Positions 55,561 through 63,960 of a DNA stretch of 64,000 nt are shown in pieces; positions within the stretch are counted from its first letter, which is position 1; every line of letters begins with the position of its first letter. This DNA comes from Salinarimonas sp. GTDB lineage: Bacteria > Pseudomonadota > Alphaproteobacteria > Rhizobiales > Beijerinckiaceae. A model generated the notes under the pieces. It was not told the DNA's origin. It saw nothing but the letters and a program-made list of their open reading frames with translations, and searched no databases. The position numbers were made by a program, and so were the translations under genes. The DNA is taken from NCBI RefSeq assembly GCF_040111675.1, contig NZ_CP157794.1, positions 4,547,501 through 4,611,500 on the forward strand, written 5' to 3'.

Positions 55561-56607
55561 ATGAGAAGCCGCATCGACGACCCGATCCGGCCGGGCGCCG
55601 GCCGCCTGCCCTTCGCGACCCTCGTGCGCGCCGTCGCGCTCGTCGCGCTCGGGCTCCTCGTCCTCGCCGCCGCCACCCGGCCCGGCCTCGCCGCCGGCGC
55701 GACGCCCTCGCTGCGCGGCGACGTCGTCGTCTCCGGCGACGTCGTGCGCTTCGGCGACCTCGTCGCCGACGCCCCGGCGGACGCGGCCGCGACGCCGGTC
55801 TTTCACGCCCCGGCGCTCGGCGCGATCGGCACCATCCAGGTGGCGCGCATCCTGATGACGGCCCAGGCGCTCGGCATCGAGGGCGTCGCCACCGCGGGCC
55901 GCGAGGAGGTGACCGTCACCCGCGCCGCCCGCCGCGTCGGGCAGGACGCCATCGCCGCCGCGCTCGCCGCGCAGGTGGCGGAGGCCGCCGGCCTGCCGGC
56001 GCACGAGATCGAGATCGCCTTCGACGGGACGCCGCCGACCCTGCTCGTCGCGCCGGACGTCGCCGAGCCGGTGGCGATCGCCGATCTCGCCTACGATCCC
56101 GCGACCCGCCGCTTCTCCGGCGCGGCCTATATCGGCCCGCACGCGGCCGAGCGTCGGGCGCAGGCGCCCGTCAGCGGCGTCGCGCGCCGCGTGGTCGAGG
56201 TCGCCGTCCTCGTCCGCGAGATCCCCCGCGGCGAGGCGGTCTCGGCCTCCGACTACCGGATCGAGCGTCGCCCCGTCGAGCTGACGCCGGCGGACGCCCG
56301 CCTCGACGCCCTCGCGCTCGAGGAGCGCGTCGCCCGCCGCACGCTCACCGCCGGCGCGGCGCTGCGCCAGGGTGATCTCGAGCGGCCGATGCTCGTCTCG
56401 CGCAACGACGTGGTGCTGATGCTCTACGAGCGCGGCGCGCTGACGCTGACGTTGCGCGGGCGCGCCCGCCAGGCCGGCGCCCGCGGCGACGTGATCGACG
56501 TCGAGAACCCCGTCTCCGAGCGCATCCTGCAGGCCGAGGTGATCGGCCCGGGCACGGTGCGCGTCGGCCCCGCCTTCGCCGGCCGCGTGGCCGCCCTGGC
56601 GCAGTGA
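55561..56607 (+). CDS. flgA: Flagellar P-ring assembly chaperone FlgA
   Basis: 348 aa. A signal peptide or anchor lies near residues 18-45 (after a basic N-terminus, ending GLAAGA). The C-terminal SAF domain (VAVLVREIPRGEAVSASDY, then VARRTLTAGAALRQGDLERP and VSERILQAEVIGPGTVRVG) is FlgA. It helps P-ring (FlgI) assembly in the periplasm. No flgI is adjacent. Six bases after flgG, so translation may be coupled. Confidence 0.9.
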   Translation: MRSRIDDPIRPGAGRLPFATLVRAVALVALGLLVLAAATRPGLAAGATPSLRGDVVVSGDVVRFGDLVADAPADAAATPVFHAPALGAIGTIQVARILMTAQALGIEGVATAGREEVTVTRAARRVGQDAIAAALAAQVAEAAGLPAHEIEIAFDGTPPTLLVAPDVAEPVAIADLAYDPATRRFSGAAYIGPHAAERRAQAPVSGVARRVVEVAVLVREIPRGEAVSASDYRIERRPVELTPADARLDALALEERVARRTLTAGAALRQGDLERPMLVSRNDVVLMLYERGALTLTLRGRARQAGARGDVIDVENPVSERILQAEVIGPGTVRVGPAFAGRVAALAQ

Positions 56608-56617
56608 GGACCGCCCG

Positions 56618-57379
56618 ATGCAGACCCTCTCCCTTCGCGCCGGGCTCCGGGCGCTCGCCATCGGCGCCCTCGCGCTGACGCTCGGCGCCTGCGCCGCCGC
56701 CGACCGCCTCGCCAATGTCGGCCGCGCGCCGGCGCTGACGGCCATCGAGGATCCGACCGCCCAGCCGGGCTACGTGCCGGTGCGCATGCCGATGCCGACC
56801 CCCGAGGTCGTGTCCTTCGCCCCGAACTCGCTCTGGCGCCAGGGCGCGCGCGGCTTCTTCAAGGACCAGCGCGCCGCGCAGGTGGGCGATCTCGTCACGG
56901 TCCGGGTGCGCGTCACCGACCGGGCGCAGATCGACAACCAGACCCGCCGCTCCCGCCAGAACGGCGAGAATCTCGGCGCGGGCGGCCTGTTCGGGCTCGA
57001 GACGCAGTACAGCCAGGTCTTCGGGGACGACGTGCAGGCCGACGCCCTCGTCGCCGCGACGTCGGATTCCTCCAGCGCCGGCGCGGGCTCGATCCGGCGC
57101 TCGGAGAACCTGACCACCAACGTGGCCGCGGTGGTCACCCAGGTGCTGCCCAACGGCAACCTCGTCATCGAAGGCAAGCAGGAGATCCGCGTGAACTTCG
57201 AGGTGCGCGAGCTCATCGTCGCCGGCATCGTCCGCCCGGAGGACATCGAGAACGACAACACGATCGATTCGACCAAGATCGCCCAGGCCCGCATCGCCTA
57301 TGGCGGCCGCGGCCAGATCACCGACGTGCAGCAGCCCCGCTACGGCCAGCAGGTGCTCGACGTGCTGCTCCCGTTCTGA
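56618..57379 (+). CDS. flgH: Flagellar L-ring protein FlgH
   Basis: 253 aa. A lipoprotein signal with lipobox LGAC near residue 24 (LTLGACAAADRLANVG). The mature part has SLWRQGARGFFKDQRAAQVGDLVTV, VVTQVLPNGNLVIEGKQEIR and the end QQVLDVLLPF, all typical. FlgH forms the outer-membrane L-ring. Last gene of the operon. The following gap (57380-57832, 453 bases) holds repeats and a promoter but no gene. Confidence 0.96.
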   Translation: MQTLSLRAGLRALAIGALALTLGACAAADRLANVGRAPALTAIEDPTAQPGYVPVRMPMPTPEVVSFAPNSLWRQGARGFFKDQRAAQVGDLVTVRVRVTDRAQIDNQTRRSRQNGENLGAGGLFGLETQYSQVFGDDVQADALVAATSDSSSAGAGSIRRSENLTTNVAAVVTQVLPNGNLVIEGKQEIRVNFEVRELIVAGIVRPEDIENDNTIDSTKIAQARIAYGGRGQITDVQQPRYGQQVLDVLLPF

Positions 57380-57401
57380 CGATGGCGCGCGCGACGGGAC
57401 T

Positions 57402-57567
57402 CCCCTCTCCGAGGGAAAGTTCCTCTCGGAGAGGGGTTGGGGGTGCGGGGCGTCGAGCAGGGCTCGGCGAGTCGCGATCGAGGCGCCACCTACGGGCAGC
57501 TCTTCATCAGCGTCGCGATCGTTCTGCACGCCCCTCACCCCCGGCCCCTCTCCTCCAGGGAGAGGGG
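57402..57567. repeat. Modular inverted-repeat element after flgH
   Basis: Two hairpins, CCCCTCTCCGAG/CTCGGAGAGGGG (57402-57413, 57425-57436) and CCCCTCTCC/GGAGAGGGG (57545-57553, 57559-57567), bracket an outer imperfect inverted repeat of about 24 bp (57428-57452 against 57529-57552). The plan, terminal hairpins on long inverted arms, is like the element at 20603-20800. The first hairpin could also end the flagellar transcript. Confidence 0.6.
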
Positions 57568-57600
57568 AGAGCCCGCATCGCCGTCGCGCTCCAATCCGCC

Positions 57601-57661
57601 AGGTCTTCCTCCCCCAGGTCTTCCTCCCCCTAGTCTCCCCTCCCCCAAGCTCCCCTCCCCC
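57601..57661 (+). repeat. Tandem polypyrimidine repeat, four 15-16-bp units
   Basis: AGGTCTTCCTCCCCC occurs twice in a row (57601-57615, 57616-57630), then TAGTCTCCCCTCCCCC (57631-57646) and AAGCTCCCCTCCCCC (57647-57661). The strand is almost all pyrimidine, which allows triplex or slippage. It is upstream of nadE. Confidence 0.7.
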
Positions 57662-57756
57662 GGATCGGCGGAAAGCTCCCCTCTCGCCGCCGATCCGACC
57701 CCGAGCGGCCCCGGTCCACCCCGAAGGACCGGGGCCGGTCCCCCTCCCCCCGCGTC

Positions 57757-57782
57757 GGAACCGCTCTCGCCCGCTCCCCGTT
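57757..57782 (+). promoter_or_regulatory. Exact EcfG-type promoter upstream of nadE
   Basis: GGAAC (57757-57761), 17 bases, CGTT (57779-57782), an exact match to the EcfG consensus, 50 bases before the nadE ATG. nadE also needs a housekeeping promoter, and I do not see one clearly. Confidence 0.45.
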
Positions 57783-57832
57783 GGCTCCGATAACCTTTGC
57801 CCTCGCGGCCCGGCCGACCTAAATCTCATGTC

Positions 57833-59575
57833 ATGACCCGCACGTCCTTCCGCATCGCGCTCGCGCAGCTCAACCCCACCGTCGGCGACGTCGACGGCAA
57901 TCTCGACCTCGCCCGCAAGGCGCGCGCGGAAGCCGCCGCGCAGGGCGCGGACGTGATCGCCTTCACCGAGCTGTTCCTCGCCGGCTACCCGGCGGAGGAC
58001 CTCGTCCTCAAGCCCGCCTTCCAGGACGCCTGCCGTGCGGCGCTCGAGCGCCTCGCCCGCGAGACCGCCGACGGCGGCCCGGCGGTGCTGATGGGCCTGC
58101 CCTTCGTGGAGATGGGCACCCTCTACAATTCCTACGCCCTCCTCGACGAGGGCCACGTCGTCGCCGTGCGCCACAAGGTCGACCTGCCGAATTACGGGCC
58201 CTTCGACGAGAAGCGCGTGTTCGAGCCCGGCCCGCTGCCCGGGCCGGTGATGATCCGCGGCGTGCGCGTCGGCATCCCCGTCTGCGAGGACATCTGGGGG
58301 GAGGAGGTCGTCGAGTGCCTGGCCGAGACCGGGGCCGAGCTGATGATCGTCCCCAACGGCTCGCCCTATTGGCGCGGCAAGAACGACGAGCGCTTCTCCG
58401 TCGCCGTCTCGCGCGTGACGGAGACGGGGCTGCCGCTCGTCTACCTCAACCAGGTCTGCGGCCAGGACGAGCTCGTCTTCGACGGGGCGTCCTTCATCAT
58501 CGGGGCGGATTCGTCCCTCGCCGGCATGTTGCCGAACTTCCGCGCCTGCGTCGTCACCACGCAATGGGAGAAGGACGCGGACGGCTGGCGCTGCGTCGAG
58601 GCGCCCAGGGACGTCAATCTCGAGGGCCCGCAGGCCGACTACGCCGCCTGCGTGCTGGGGCTGCGCGACTACGTCGAGAAGAACGGCTTTCCCGGCGTGG
58701 TGCTGGGCCTCTCGGGCGGCATCGATTCGGCGATCTGCGCCGCCATGGCGGTCGACGCGCTCGGGCCGGAGCGGGTGCATTGCGTGATGCTGCCCTACCG
58801 CTACACCGCTTCGACCTCGCTGGAGGACGCCGCCGCCTGCGCGAAGGCGCTCGGCGTGCGCTACGACATCCTGCCGATCGCCGACGCCGTCGAGGGCGCC
58901 GGGCGCGTTCTGGAGCCGCTCTTCGCGGGCACAGAGCCCGGAGTCACCGAGGAGAACATCCAGAGCCGCACCCGTGGCACGCTGCTCATGGCGATCTCGA
59001 ACAAGTTCGGCGCCATGGTGGTGACCACGGGCAACAAGTCCGAGATGTCGGTGGGCTATTCGACCCTCTACGGCGACATGAACGGCGGCTTCAACCCGGT
59101 CAAGGACCTCTACAAGACCGAGTGCTTCGCACTGTCGAAGCTGCGCAACCGCTGGAAGCCCGCCTTCGCGCTCGGCCCCGACGGCGAGGTGATCCCCGAG
59201 CGGATCATCACCAAGCCGCCGACGGCGGAGCTGCGCGAGAACCAGACCGACCAGGATTCGCTGCCGCCCTACGACGTGCTCGACGACATCCTCTCGCTCC
59301 TCGTCGAGGGCGAGACCCGCGTCTCCGACATCGTCGCCCGCGGCCACGACGTCGAGACCGTGCGCAAGGTCGAGCGCCTGCTCTACATCGCCGAGTACAA
59401 GCGCCGCCAGGCCGCCCCGGGCGTCAAGGTCACCCGCAAGAACTTCGGCCGCGACCGGCGCTATCCGATCGTGAACCGCTTCCGGGATACGGGGGAGACG
59501 GCGTTTGCGGGGGACAAGGGGTTGTATCGGTCCGGTGGTGGGGCCGGGGGGAGCCGGGTGGATCTGGATTTTTAG
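57833..59575 (+). CDS. nadE: Glutamine-dependent NAD+ synthetase
   Basis: 580 aa from the ATG at 57833. An N-terminal glutaminase of the nitrilase fold (E in AFTELFLAGYPAEDL, K in RHKVDLPNYG, C in IPVCEDIWGEE) makes ammonia for the C-terminal synthetase (LGLSGGIDSAICA ATP-binding loop, KSEMSVGYSTLYGDMNG). It converts deamido-NAD to NAD. The protein is full length; the Gly-rich tail is slightly extended. Confidence 0.96.
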   Translation: MTRTSFRIALAQLNPTVGDVDGNLDLARKARAEAAAQGADVIAFTELFLAGYPAEDLVLKPAFQDACRAALERLARETADGGPAVLMGLPFVEMGTLYNSYALLDEGHVVAVRHKVDLPNYGPFDEKRVFEPGPLPGPVMIRGVRVGIPVCEDIWGEEVVECLAETGAELMIVPNGSPYWRGKNDERFSVAVSRVTETGLPLVYLNQVCGQDELVFDGASFIIGADSSLAGMLPNFRACVVTTQWEKDADGWRCVEAPRDVNLEGPQADYAACVLGLRDYVEKNGFPGVVLGLSGGIDSAICAAMAVDALGPERVHCVMLPYRYTASTSLEDAAACAKALGVRYDILPIADAVEGAGRVLEPLFAGTEPGVTEENIQSRTRGTLLMAISNKFGAMVVTTGNKSEMSVGYSTLYGDMNGGFNPVKDLYKTECFALSKLRNRWKPAFALGPDGEVIPERIITKPPTAELRENQTDQDSLPPYDVLDDILSLLVEGETRVSDIVARGHDVETVRKVERLLYIAEYKRRQAAPGVKVTRKNFGRDRRYPIVNRFRDTGETAFAGDKGLYRSGGGAGGSRVDLDF

Positions 59576-59677
59576 GCCCCACACATTCCACAAGATCGCC
59601 CAGGAAATCCGGACTAAGCTCCCGCCGCGCCGCGCGCCCATGCCTGCGTGCTTCCGCACCCGCGCCTGGAGTGACCG

Positions 59678-61285
59678 ATGTTCGAGATCCTGCGCCAGCT
59701 CTTCTCCCCCGAGAGCCTCGCGCCCCACGGCATGTGCCTGACCTGGCGGCCCGAGCTGATCTACGCCCACGTCGTCTCGGACACGCTGATCGGGGCGGCC
59801 TACTTCTCCATCCCGCTGGCGCTCGGCGCCTTCGTGATCAAGCGCCGCGACGTGACCTTCGGCTGGGTGTTCTGGTGCTTCGCGCTGTTCATCCTGGCCT
59901 GCGGCGCGACGCACGTCTTCTCGATCTGGACGCTCTGGAACCCCGACTACGGCGTTCAGGCCGTGCTCAAGGGCTTCACCGCCCTCGCCTCGCTCGCCAC
60001 CGCGGCGATCCTCTGGCCGCTCCTGCCGGCCGCCATCGCGCTGCCCTCGCCGGCGCAGCTGAAGAGCGCGAACGCCAGCCTCGAGGCGCGCATCGCCGAG
60101 CGCGACGCGGCGCTCGCGGCGCTGCGCCGGGAGATCGCCGAGCGCGAGAAGGCGGAGGCGGCCCTGCGCCAGTCGCAGAAGCTCGAGGCCATCGGCCAGC
60201 TCACCGGCGGCGTCGCGCACGACTTCAACAACCTGCTCGCGGCGGCGCTCAGCAGCCTGACGCTGCTGCGCAAGCGCCTGCCGGAGAACGACGAGCGGGC
60301 ACAGCGGCTCGCCGCCAACGCGGTGACCGCGTGCGAGCGCGGCGCGGCGCTGACGCATCGCCTGCTCGCCTTCTCGCGCCGGCAGGAGCTGAACCCGCAG
60401 AGCGTCGAACTCGCCGCGCTGGTCGCGGGGATGGAGGACCTCTTGCATCGCTCGCTCGGGCCGATGAACCGGCTGGAGACCGATCTCCCGGCCGATCTGC
60501 CGCCGGTGCGCGCCGACGTGAACCAGCTCGAGCTCGCCGTCCTCAACCTCGCCGTCAACGCCCGCGACGCGATGCCCGACGGCGGACGCCTCGCCATCAC
60601 CGGCGCCGCGGAGATCGTCGGCGAGGCCGATGCGCGCGGCCTCGCGCCGGGGCGCTACGTGCGGCTGTCCGTGCGCGACGAGGGGGTGGGCATGGATGCG
60701 CAGACGCTGGCGCGGGTGACCGAGCCGTTCTTCACCACGAAGGAGGTGGGCAAGGGCACGGGGCTCGGCCTCTCCATGGTGCACGGCCTCGCCGCGCAGT
60801 CCGGCGGCGCGCTCGTCCTGGCGAGCGCGCCGGGAGAAGGCACGGACGCGCAGATCTGGCTGCCCGCGGCCGAGCGCGACGGCGACGGCGAGCCGAAGGC
60901 GGTGCGCGGGACGGCGCCGTTGCCCGCGCCCCTGCCGGCGCCCACCCCGCGTCGCGTTCTCGTCGTCGACGACGATCCGCTCGTTCTCGCGAGCGTCGTC
61001 GACATGCTGATCGACCTCGGCCACACGGTGCTCTCGGCGAGCTCCGGGGCCGAGGCGCTGGCGCGGCTGGACGAGAGCGGCGACGTCGACCTCGTGCTCA
61101 GCGACCTCGCCATGCCGGGCATGACCGGGGTGGAGCTGGCGGAGCGCCTGCGCCGGCGCGACCCGAGGCCGAAGGTGCTGCTGATGACCGGCTTCGGCGA
61201 TGTCGCCGGGCGCTTCCCACGGCTCGCCAAGCCGTTCGCGGAAGAGGAGCTCGCCCGGGCGCTGGCCGCGCTCGAGGCGCGCTGA
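59678..61285 (+). CDS. Hybrid histidine kinase with an ethylene-receptor-like (ETR1-type) sensor domain
   Basis: 535 aa. Three membrane helices (about 30-55, 62-87, 95-117) form a domain like the plant ETR1 ethylene-binding domain. D35, Y42, I45, P46, C75 and H79 align with ETR1 D25, Y32, I35, P36, C65 and H69 at a constant offset of ten. C65 and H69 bind the copper cofactor in ETR1. A coiled coil, HisKA (phospho-His in GGVAHDFNNLLAA), HATPase (NARDA, KGTGLGLSMVHG) and a receiver domain (phospho-Asp in DLVLSDLAMPG) follow. Such receptors are known in cyanobacteria and some other bacteria. Ligand here unproven. Convergent with pheA. Confidence 0.88.
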   Translation: MFEILRQLFSPESLAPHGMCLTWRPELIYAHVVSDTLIGAAYFSIPLALGAFVIKRRDVTFGWVFWCFALFILACGATHVFSIWTLWNPDYGVQAVLKGFTALASLATAAILWPLLPAAIALPSPAQLKSANASLEARIAERDAALAALRREIAEREKAEAALRQSQKLEAIGQLTGGVAHDFNNLLAAALSSLTLLRKRLPENDERAQRLAANAVTACERGAALTHRLLAFSRRQELNPQSVELAALVAGMEDLLHRSLGPMNRLETDLPADLPPVRADVNQLELAVLNLAVNARDAMPDGGRLAITGAAEIVGEADARGLAPGRYVRLSVRDEGVGMDAQTLARVTEPFFTTKEVGKGTGLGLSMVHGLAAQSGGALVLASAPGEGTDAQIWLPAAERDGDGEPKAVRGTAPLPAPLPAPTPRRVLVVDDDPLVLASVVDMLIDLGHTVLSASSGAEALARLDESGDVDLVLSDLAMPGMTGVELAERLRRRDPRPKVLLMTGFGDVAGRFPRLAKPFAEEELARALAALEAR

Positions 61286-61296
61286 CGCAGCGCCCC

Positions 61297-62154
61297 CTAT
61301 TCCGCCGGCTCGCGGTCGCGCAGGTTGGCGCGGAACGGATGCGCGGGGTAGGTGCCCAGGATCGAGAGCTGGCGCGAGAAGAAGGCGAGCTCCTCGAGCG
61401 CCCGCTTCAGCGCCGGCTCCTCGGGGTGGCCCTCCACCTCGGCGTAGAACTGCGTCGCGGTGAACTGGCCCTCGATCATGTAGCTCTCGAGCTTGGTCAT
61501 GTTCACGCCGTTGGTGGCGAAGCCGCCGAGCGCCTTGTAGAGCGCGGCGGGAATGTTGCGTACGCGGAAGACGAAGGACGTGACGCAATCGCCCGCGGGC
61601 GCGATGCGGGCCGGCTGGGGCGAGAGGATGATGAAGCGCGTCGTGTTGTGGGCCTCGTCCTCGATGTCCTCGGCCAGCACGTCGAGCCCGTAGACCTCCG
61701 CCGCGAGCCGCGAGGCGATCGCCGCGCGGGTCGGGTCCGCGGCCTCCGCGATCTGCCGCGCGGAGCCCGCCGTGTCGGCGCCGACGATCGCGGCGAGGCC
61801 GAGCTTGCGCAGCGTGCGCCGGCACTGGCCCAGCGCCTGGACGTGGCTCTGCACGGTCCTGATCGTGGCGAGGCTCGCGCCCTTCACCGCCATGAGCTGA
61901 TGATGGATCGGCAGGAAGTACTCCCCGACGATGTGCAGGCCCGAATCCGGCAGGAGGTGGTGGATGTCGGCGACGCGGCCCGCGACCGAGTTCTCGATGG
62001 GGATCATGGCGAGCTCGGCGTCGCCCTCGGTCACCGCGGCGAAGGCGTCCTCGAAGGTCGGGCAGGGCTTGGGCGTCCAGTCCGGATAGACGTCCCGGCA
62101 GGCGATGTGGGAATTGGCGCCCGGCTCGCCCTGATAGGAGATGATGCGGCTCAT
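61297..62154 (-). CDS. pheA: Prephenate dehydratase
   Basis: 285 aa from the ATG at 62154, overlapping the kdsB stop by four bases (ATGA). Catalytic domain with YQGEPGANSHIA, MIPIENSVAGRVADIH and EAHNTTRFIIL, then an ACT domain (SFVFRVRNIPAALYKALGGF, KLESYMIEGQF) for feedback by phenylalanine. It makes phenylpyruvate from prephenate. Stand-alone, with no chorismate mutase domain. Confidence 0.95.
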   Translation of the reverse strand: MSRIISYQGEPGANSHIACRDVYPDWTPKPCPTFEDAFAAVTEGDAELAMIPIENSVAGRVADIHHLLPDSGLHIVGEYFLPIHHQLMAVKGASLATIRTVQSHVQALGQCRRTLRKLGLAAIVGADTAGSARQIAEAADPTRAAIASRLAAEVYGLDVLAEDIEDEAHNTTRFIILSPQPARIAPAGDCVTSFVFRVRNIPAALYKALGGFATNGVNMTKLESYMIEGQFTATQFYAEVEGHPEEPALKRALEELAFFSRQLSILGTYPAHPFRANLRDREPAE

Positions 62155-62891
62155 GACACTCGTCCTTCGAGGATCTCGCGGGCCAACGCGAGGGTTTCCG
62201 GCGTGTCGACGCCGAAGGGCACGTCGTCGATGATGGTCAGGTCGATGCGCATGCCGTCCTCGAGCGCGCGCAGCTGCTCGAGCCGCTCGCGGCGCTCCAG
62301 CGGCGAGGGCGGCAGCGCGACGAAGCGCGCGAGCGCGCCGCGGCGATAGGCGTAGAGCCCGACGTGATGGTGGAGCGGGCCCTCGCCCCAGGGGGCGGTG
62401 GCGCGGGTGAAGTAGAGCGCGCGCATGCGGCCCGGAGAGATTTCGCTGCCGATCGCCTTGACGACGTTCGGGTCCTCGCGCTCGCTCTCGCGGGTGATGA
62501 CGCCGCACAGGGTCGCGATCGCGACCGCCGGATCGGCGAGCGGCAGCACGGAGGCCGCGACGGCGCGCGGGTCGATGGTGGGAAAATCGCCCTGGACGTT
62601 GACGACGACGTCGTGGCGGCCCTCCGGATCGAGGATCTCGGCGGCCTCCGCGATTCGGTCGGAGCCGGACTGGTGGTCGGCGCGGGTCATGACCGCGGTC
62701 CCGCCGGCGGCCTCGACCGCCGCGGCGATCTCGGGCGAATCGGTCGCCACCGCGACCGGGCCGATGCCGGCCTCGACCGCGCGGCGCCAGACATGGACGA
62801 TCATCGGCGCGCCGGCGATGTCGGCCAGCGGCTTGCCGGGCAGGCGCGTCGCGGCCATGCGCGCGGGGATGAGGACGAGCGGATCCGACAT
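62151..62891 (-). CDS. kdsB: 3-deoxy-manno-octulosonate cytidylyltransferase
   Basis: 246 aa. Nucleotidyltransferase with LIPARMAATRLPGKPLADI, VMTRADHQSGSDRIAEA and VNVQGDFPTIDP, all typical. It activates Kdo as CMP-Kdo for lipopolysaccharide. Translation-coupled to pheA. Divergent from the cytochrome c gene, as in many Hyphomicrobiales. Confidence 0.95.
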   Translation of the reverse strand: MSDPLVLIPARMAATRLPGKPLADIAGAPMIVHVWRRAVEAGIGPVAVATDSPEIAAAVEAAGGTAVMTRADHQSGSDRIAEAAEILDPEGRHDVVVNVQGDFPTIDPRAVAASVLPLADPAVAIATLCGVITRESEREDPNVVKAIGSEISPGRMRALYFTRATAPWGEGPLHHHVGLYAYRRGALARFVALPPSPLERRERLEQLRALEDGMRIDLTIIDDVPFGVDTPETLALAREILEGRVS

Positions 62892-63149
62892 GGATGTGGG
62901 GCGCCGTTTTCGTGAGCGTGGCGCGAGCCTTTAGCAAGCCGGCGCGGCTTTGTCATCGCGCGCGATCGGGGCCGTGTCGGCGGATGGGCGTTCGCGCGCA
63001 CCGCCTCCGGAATGAGTGCGACCACGCGACCCGCCGTTTTTCGTTGCCAGAGGCCTTCGAATGGGTCTAAGCAACCGCCGCCGTAAGGCGCTTGCGCGCC
63101 TCTCGTTTCCCGTGTCGTCACCGCCGGCCGCGGCGGGTTGGAGTTTCGC

Positions 63150-63743
63150 ATGAACTCGTTCGAGCTCAACAAGATCTTCGGCGCCGTGCTCGGCGCGCTC
63201 TTGTTCGTGGTCGGCATGAGCGTCCTGGCGGACATGCTCTTCACGCCCGAGCCCGCCGGCGTCGCCGGCTACGCGCTGCCGATGCCGGAGGGCATGGAGA
63301 CCGAGGTGGCCGAGGCCGCCCCGGCGGAGGAGCCGCTGCCGGTCCTTCTCGCCAGCGCCGACGTCGCTCGCGGCGAGGCGGCCGTGCGCAAGTGCGCGTC
63401 CTGCCACAGCTTCGACGAGGGCGGCGCCAACGGCGTCGGCCCCAACCTGCACGGCATCGTCGGCGACGCGAAGGCCCATCTCGACAGCTTCGGCTATTCC
63501 TCGGCGCTGGCCGAGGCCGGCGCCGCCGGCGAGGTCTGGGGCTACGAGGAGCTCTACGGCTTCCTCGAGAACCCGCGCGGCTATCTCCCGGGTACGTCGA
63601 TGGCCTTCGCCGGCATCCGCTCCGGCCAGGAGCGCGCCGACATCATCGCCTATCTCGCCTCGATCACCGAGAACCCGCCGCCGCTGCCGGAGGCCGCCGC
63701 CGCCGAGGGCGGCGAGGCGACGGACGCCGCCGCGGCGCAGTGA
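63150..63743 (+). CDS. Membrane-anchored cytochrome c (CycM-like)
   Basis: 197 aa from the ATG at 63150, with GGAG upstream. An uncleaved N-terminal anchor helix (IFGAVLGALLFVVGMSVLADM), an Ala/Glu/Pro linker, and a class I c-type domain with heme motif CASCH, GPNLHGIVG and the axial Met in LPGTSMAFAGI, then an acidic Ala-rich tail. It likely carries electrons from bc1 to the aa3 oxidase encoded at 38-45 kb. Confidence 0.93.
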   Translation: MNSFELNKIFGAVLGALLFVVGMSVLADMLFTPEPAGVAGYALPMPEGMETEVAEAAPAEEPLPVLLASADVARGEAAVRKCASCHSFDEGGANGVGPNLHGIVGDAKAHLDSFGYSSALAEAGAAGEVWGYEELYGFLENPRGYLPGTSMAFAGIRSGQERADIIAYLASITENPPPLPEAAAAEGGEATDAAAAQ

Positions 63744-63768
63744 TCGGCGCCACCATCCAGGTTCCGCG

Positions 63769-63795
63769 AAAGGCCGGGCTCGTCCCGGCCTTTTT
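63769..63795 (+). terminator. Strong intrinsic terminator after the cytochrome c gene
   Basis: A 10-bp perfect stem (AAAGGCCGGG at 63769-63778, CCCGGCCTTT at 63784-63793) with a 5-base loop and a run of five T to 63795. The best terminator in the window. Confidence 0.88.
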
Positions 63796-63960
63796 GCTGT
63801 CGGCGTCCCGCGCGCGGCCTCGCTCTTGCGGCCCCGTTCTTGCGTCCCGATGTGAGGGGCGGAGCCCCGCCCTTCGGAGGGTCGCGCGGGCGGCTGCTCC
63901 GGTGTAGCCTGACCGGCGCCGCCGAACGGGCGTCTCGCGCAAGGATACCAAGCGTCGATC

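Noticed and set aside
57601..57661. A CRISPR array
   Set aside because: The repeats are directly adjacent with no spacers, and are polypyrimidine.
56345..61825. A very long minus-strand open frame (over 1800 codons) antisense to the flagellar genes, nadE and the kinase
   Set aside because: It is the complement of well-supported genes in very GC-rich DNA. Its translation is Arg/Ala/Gly/His/Asp-rich with no domain, and it runs through several intergenic gaps.
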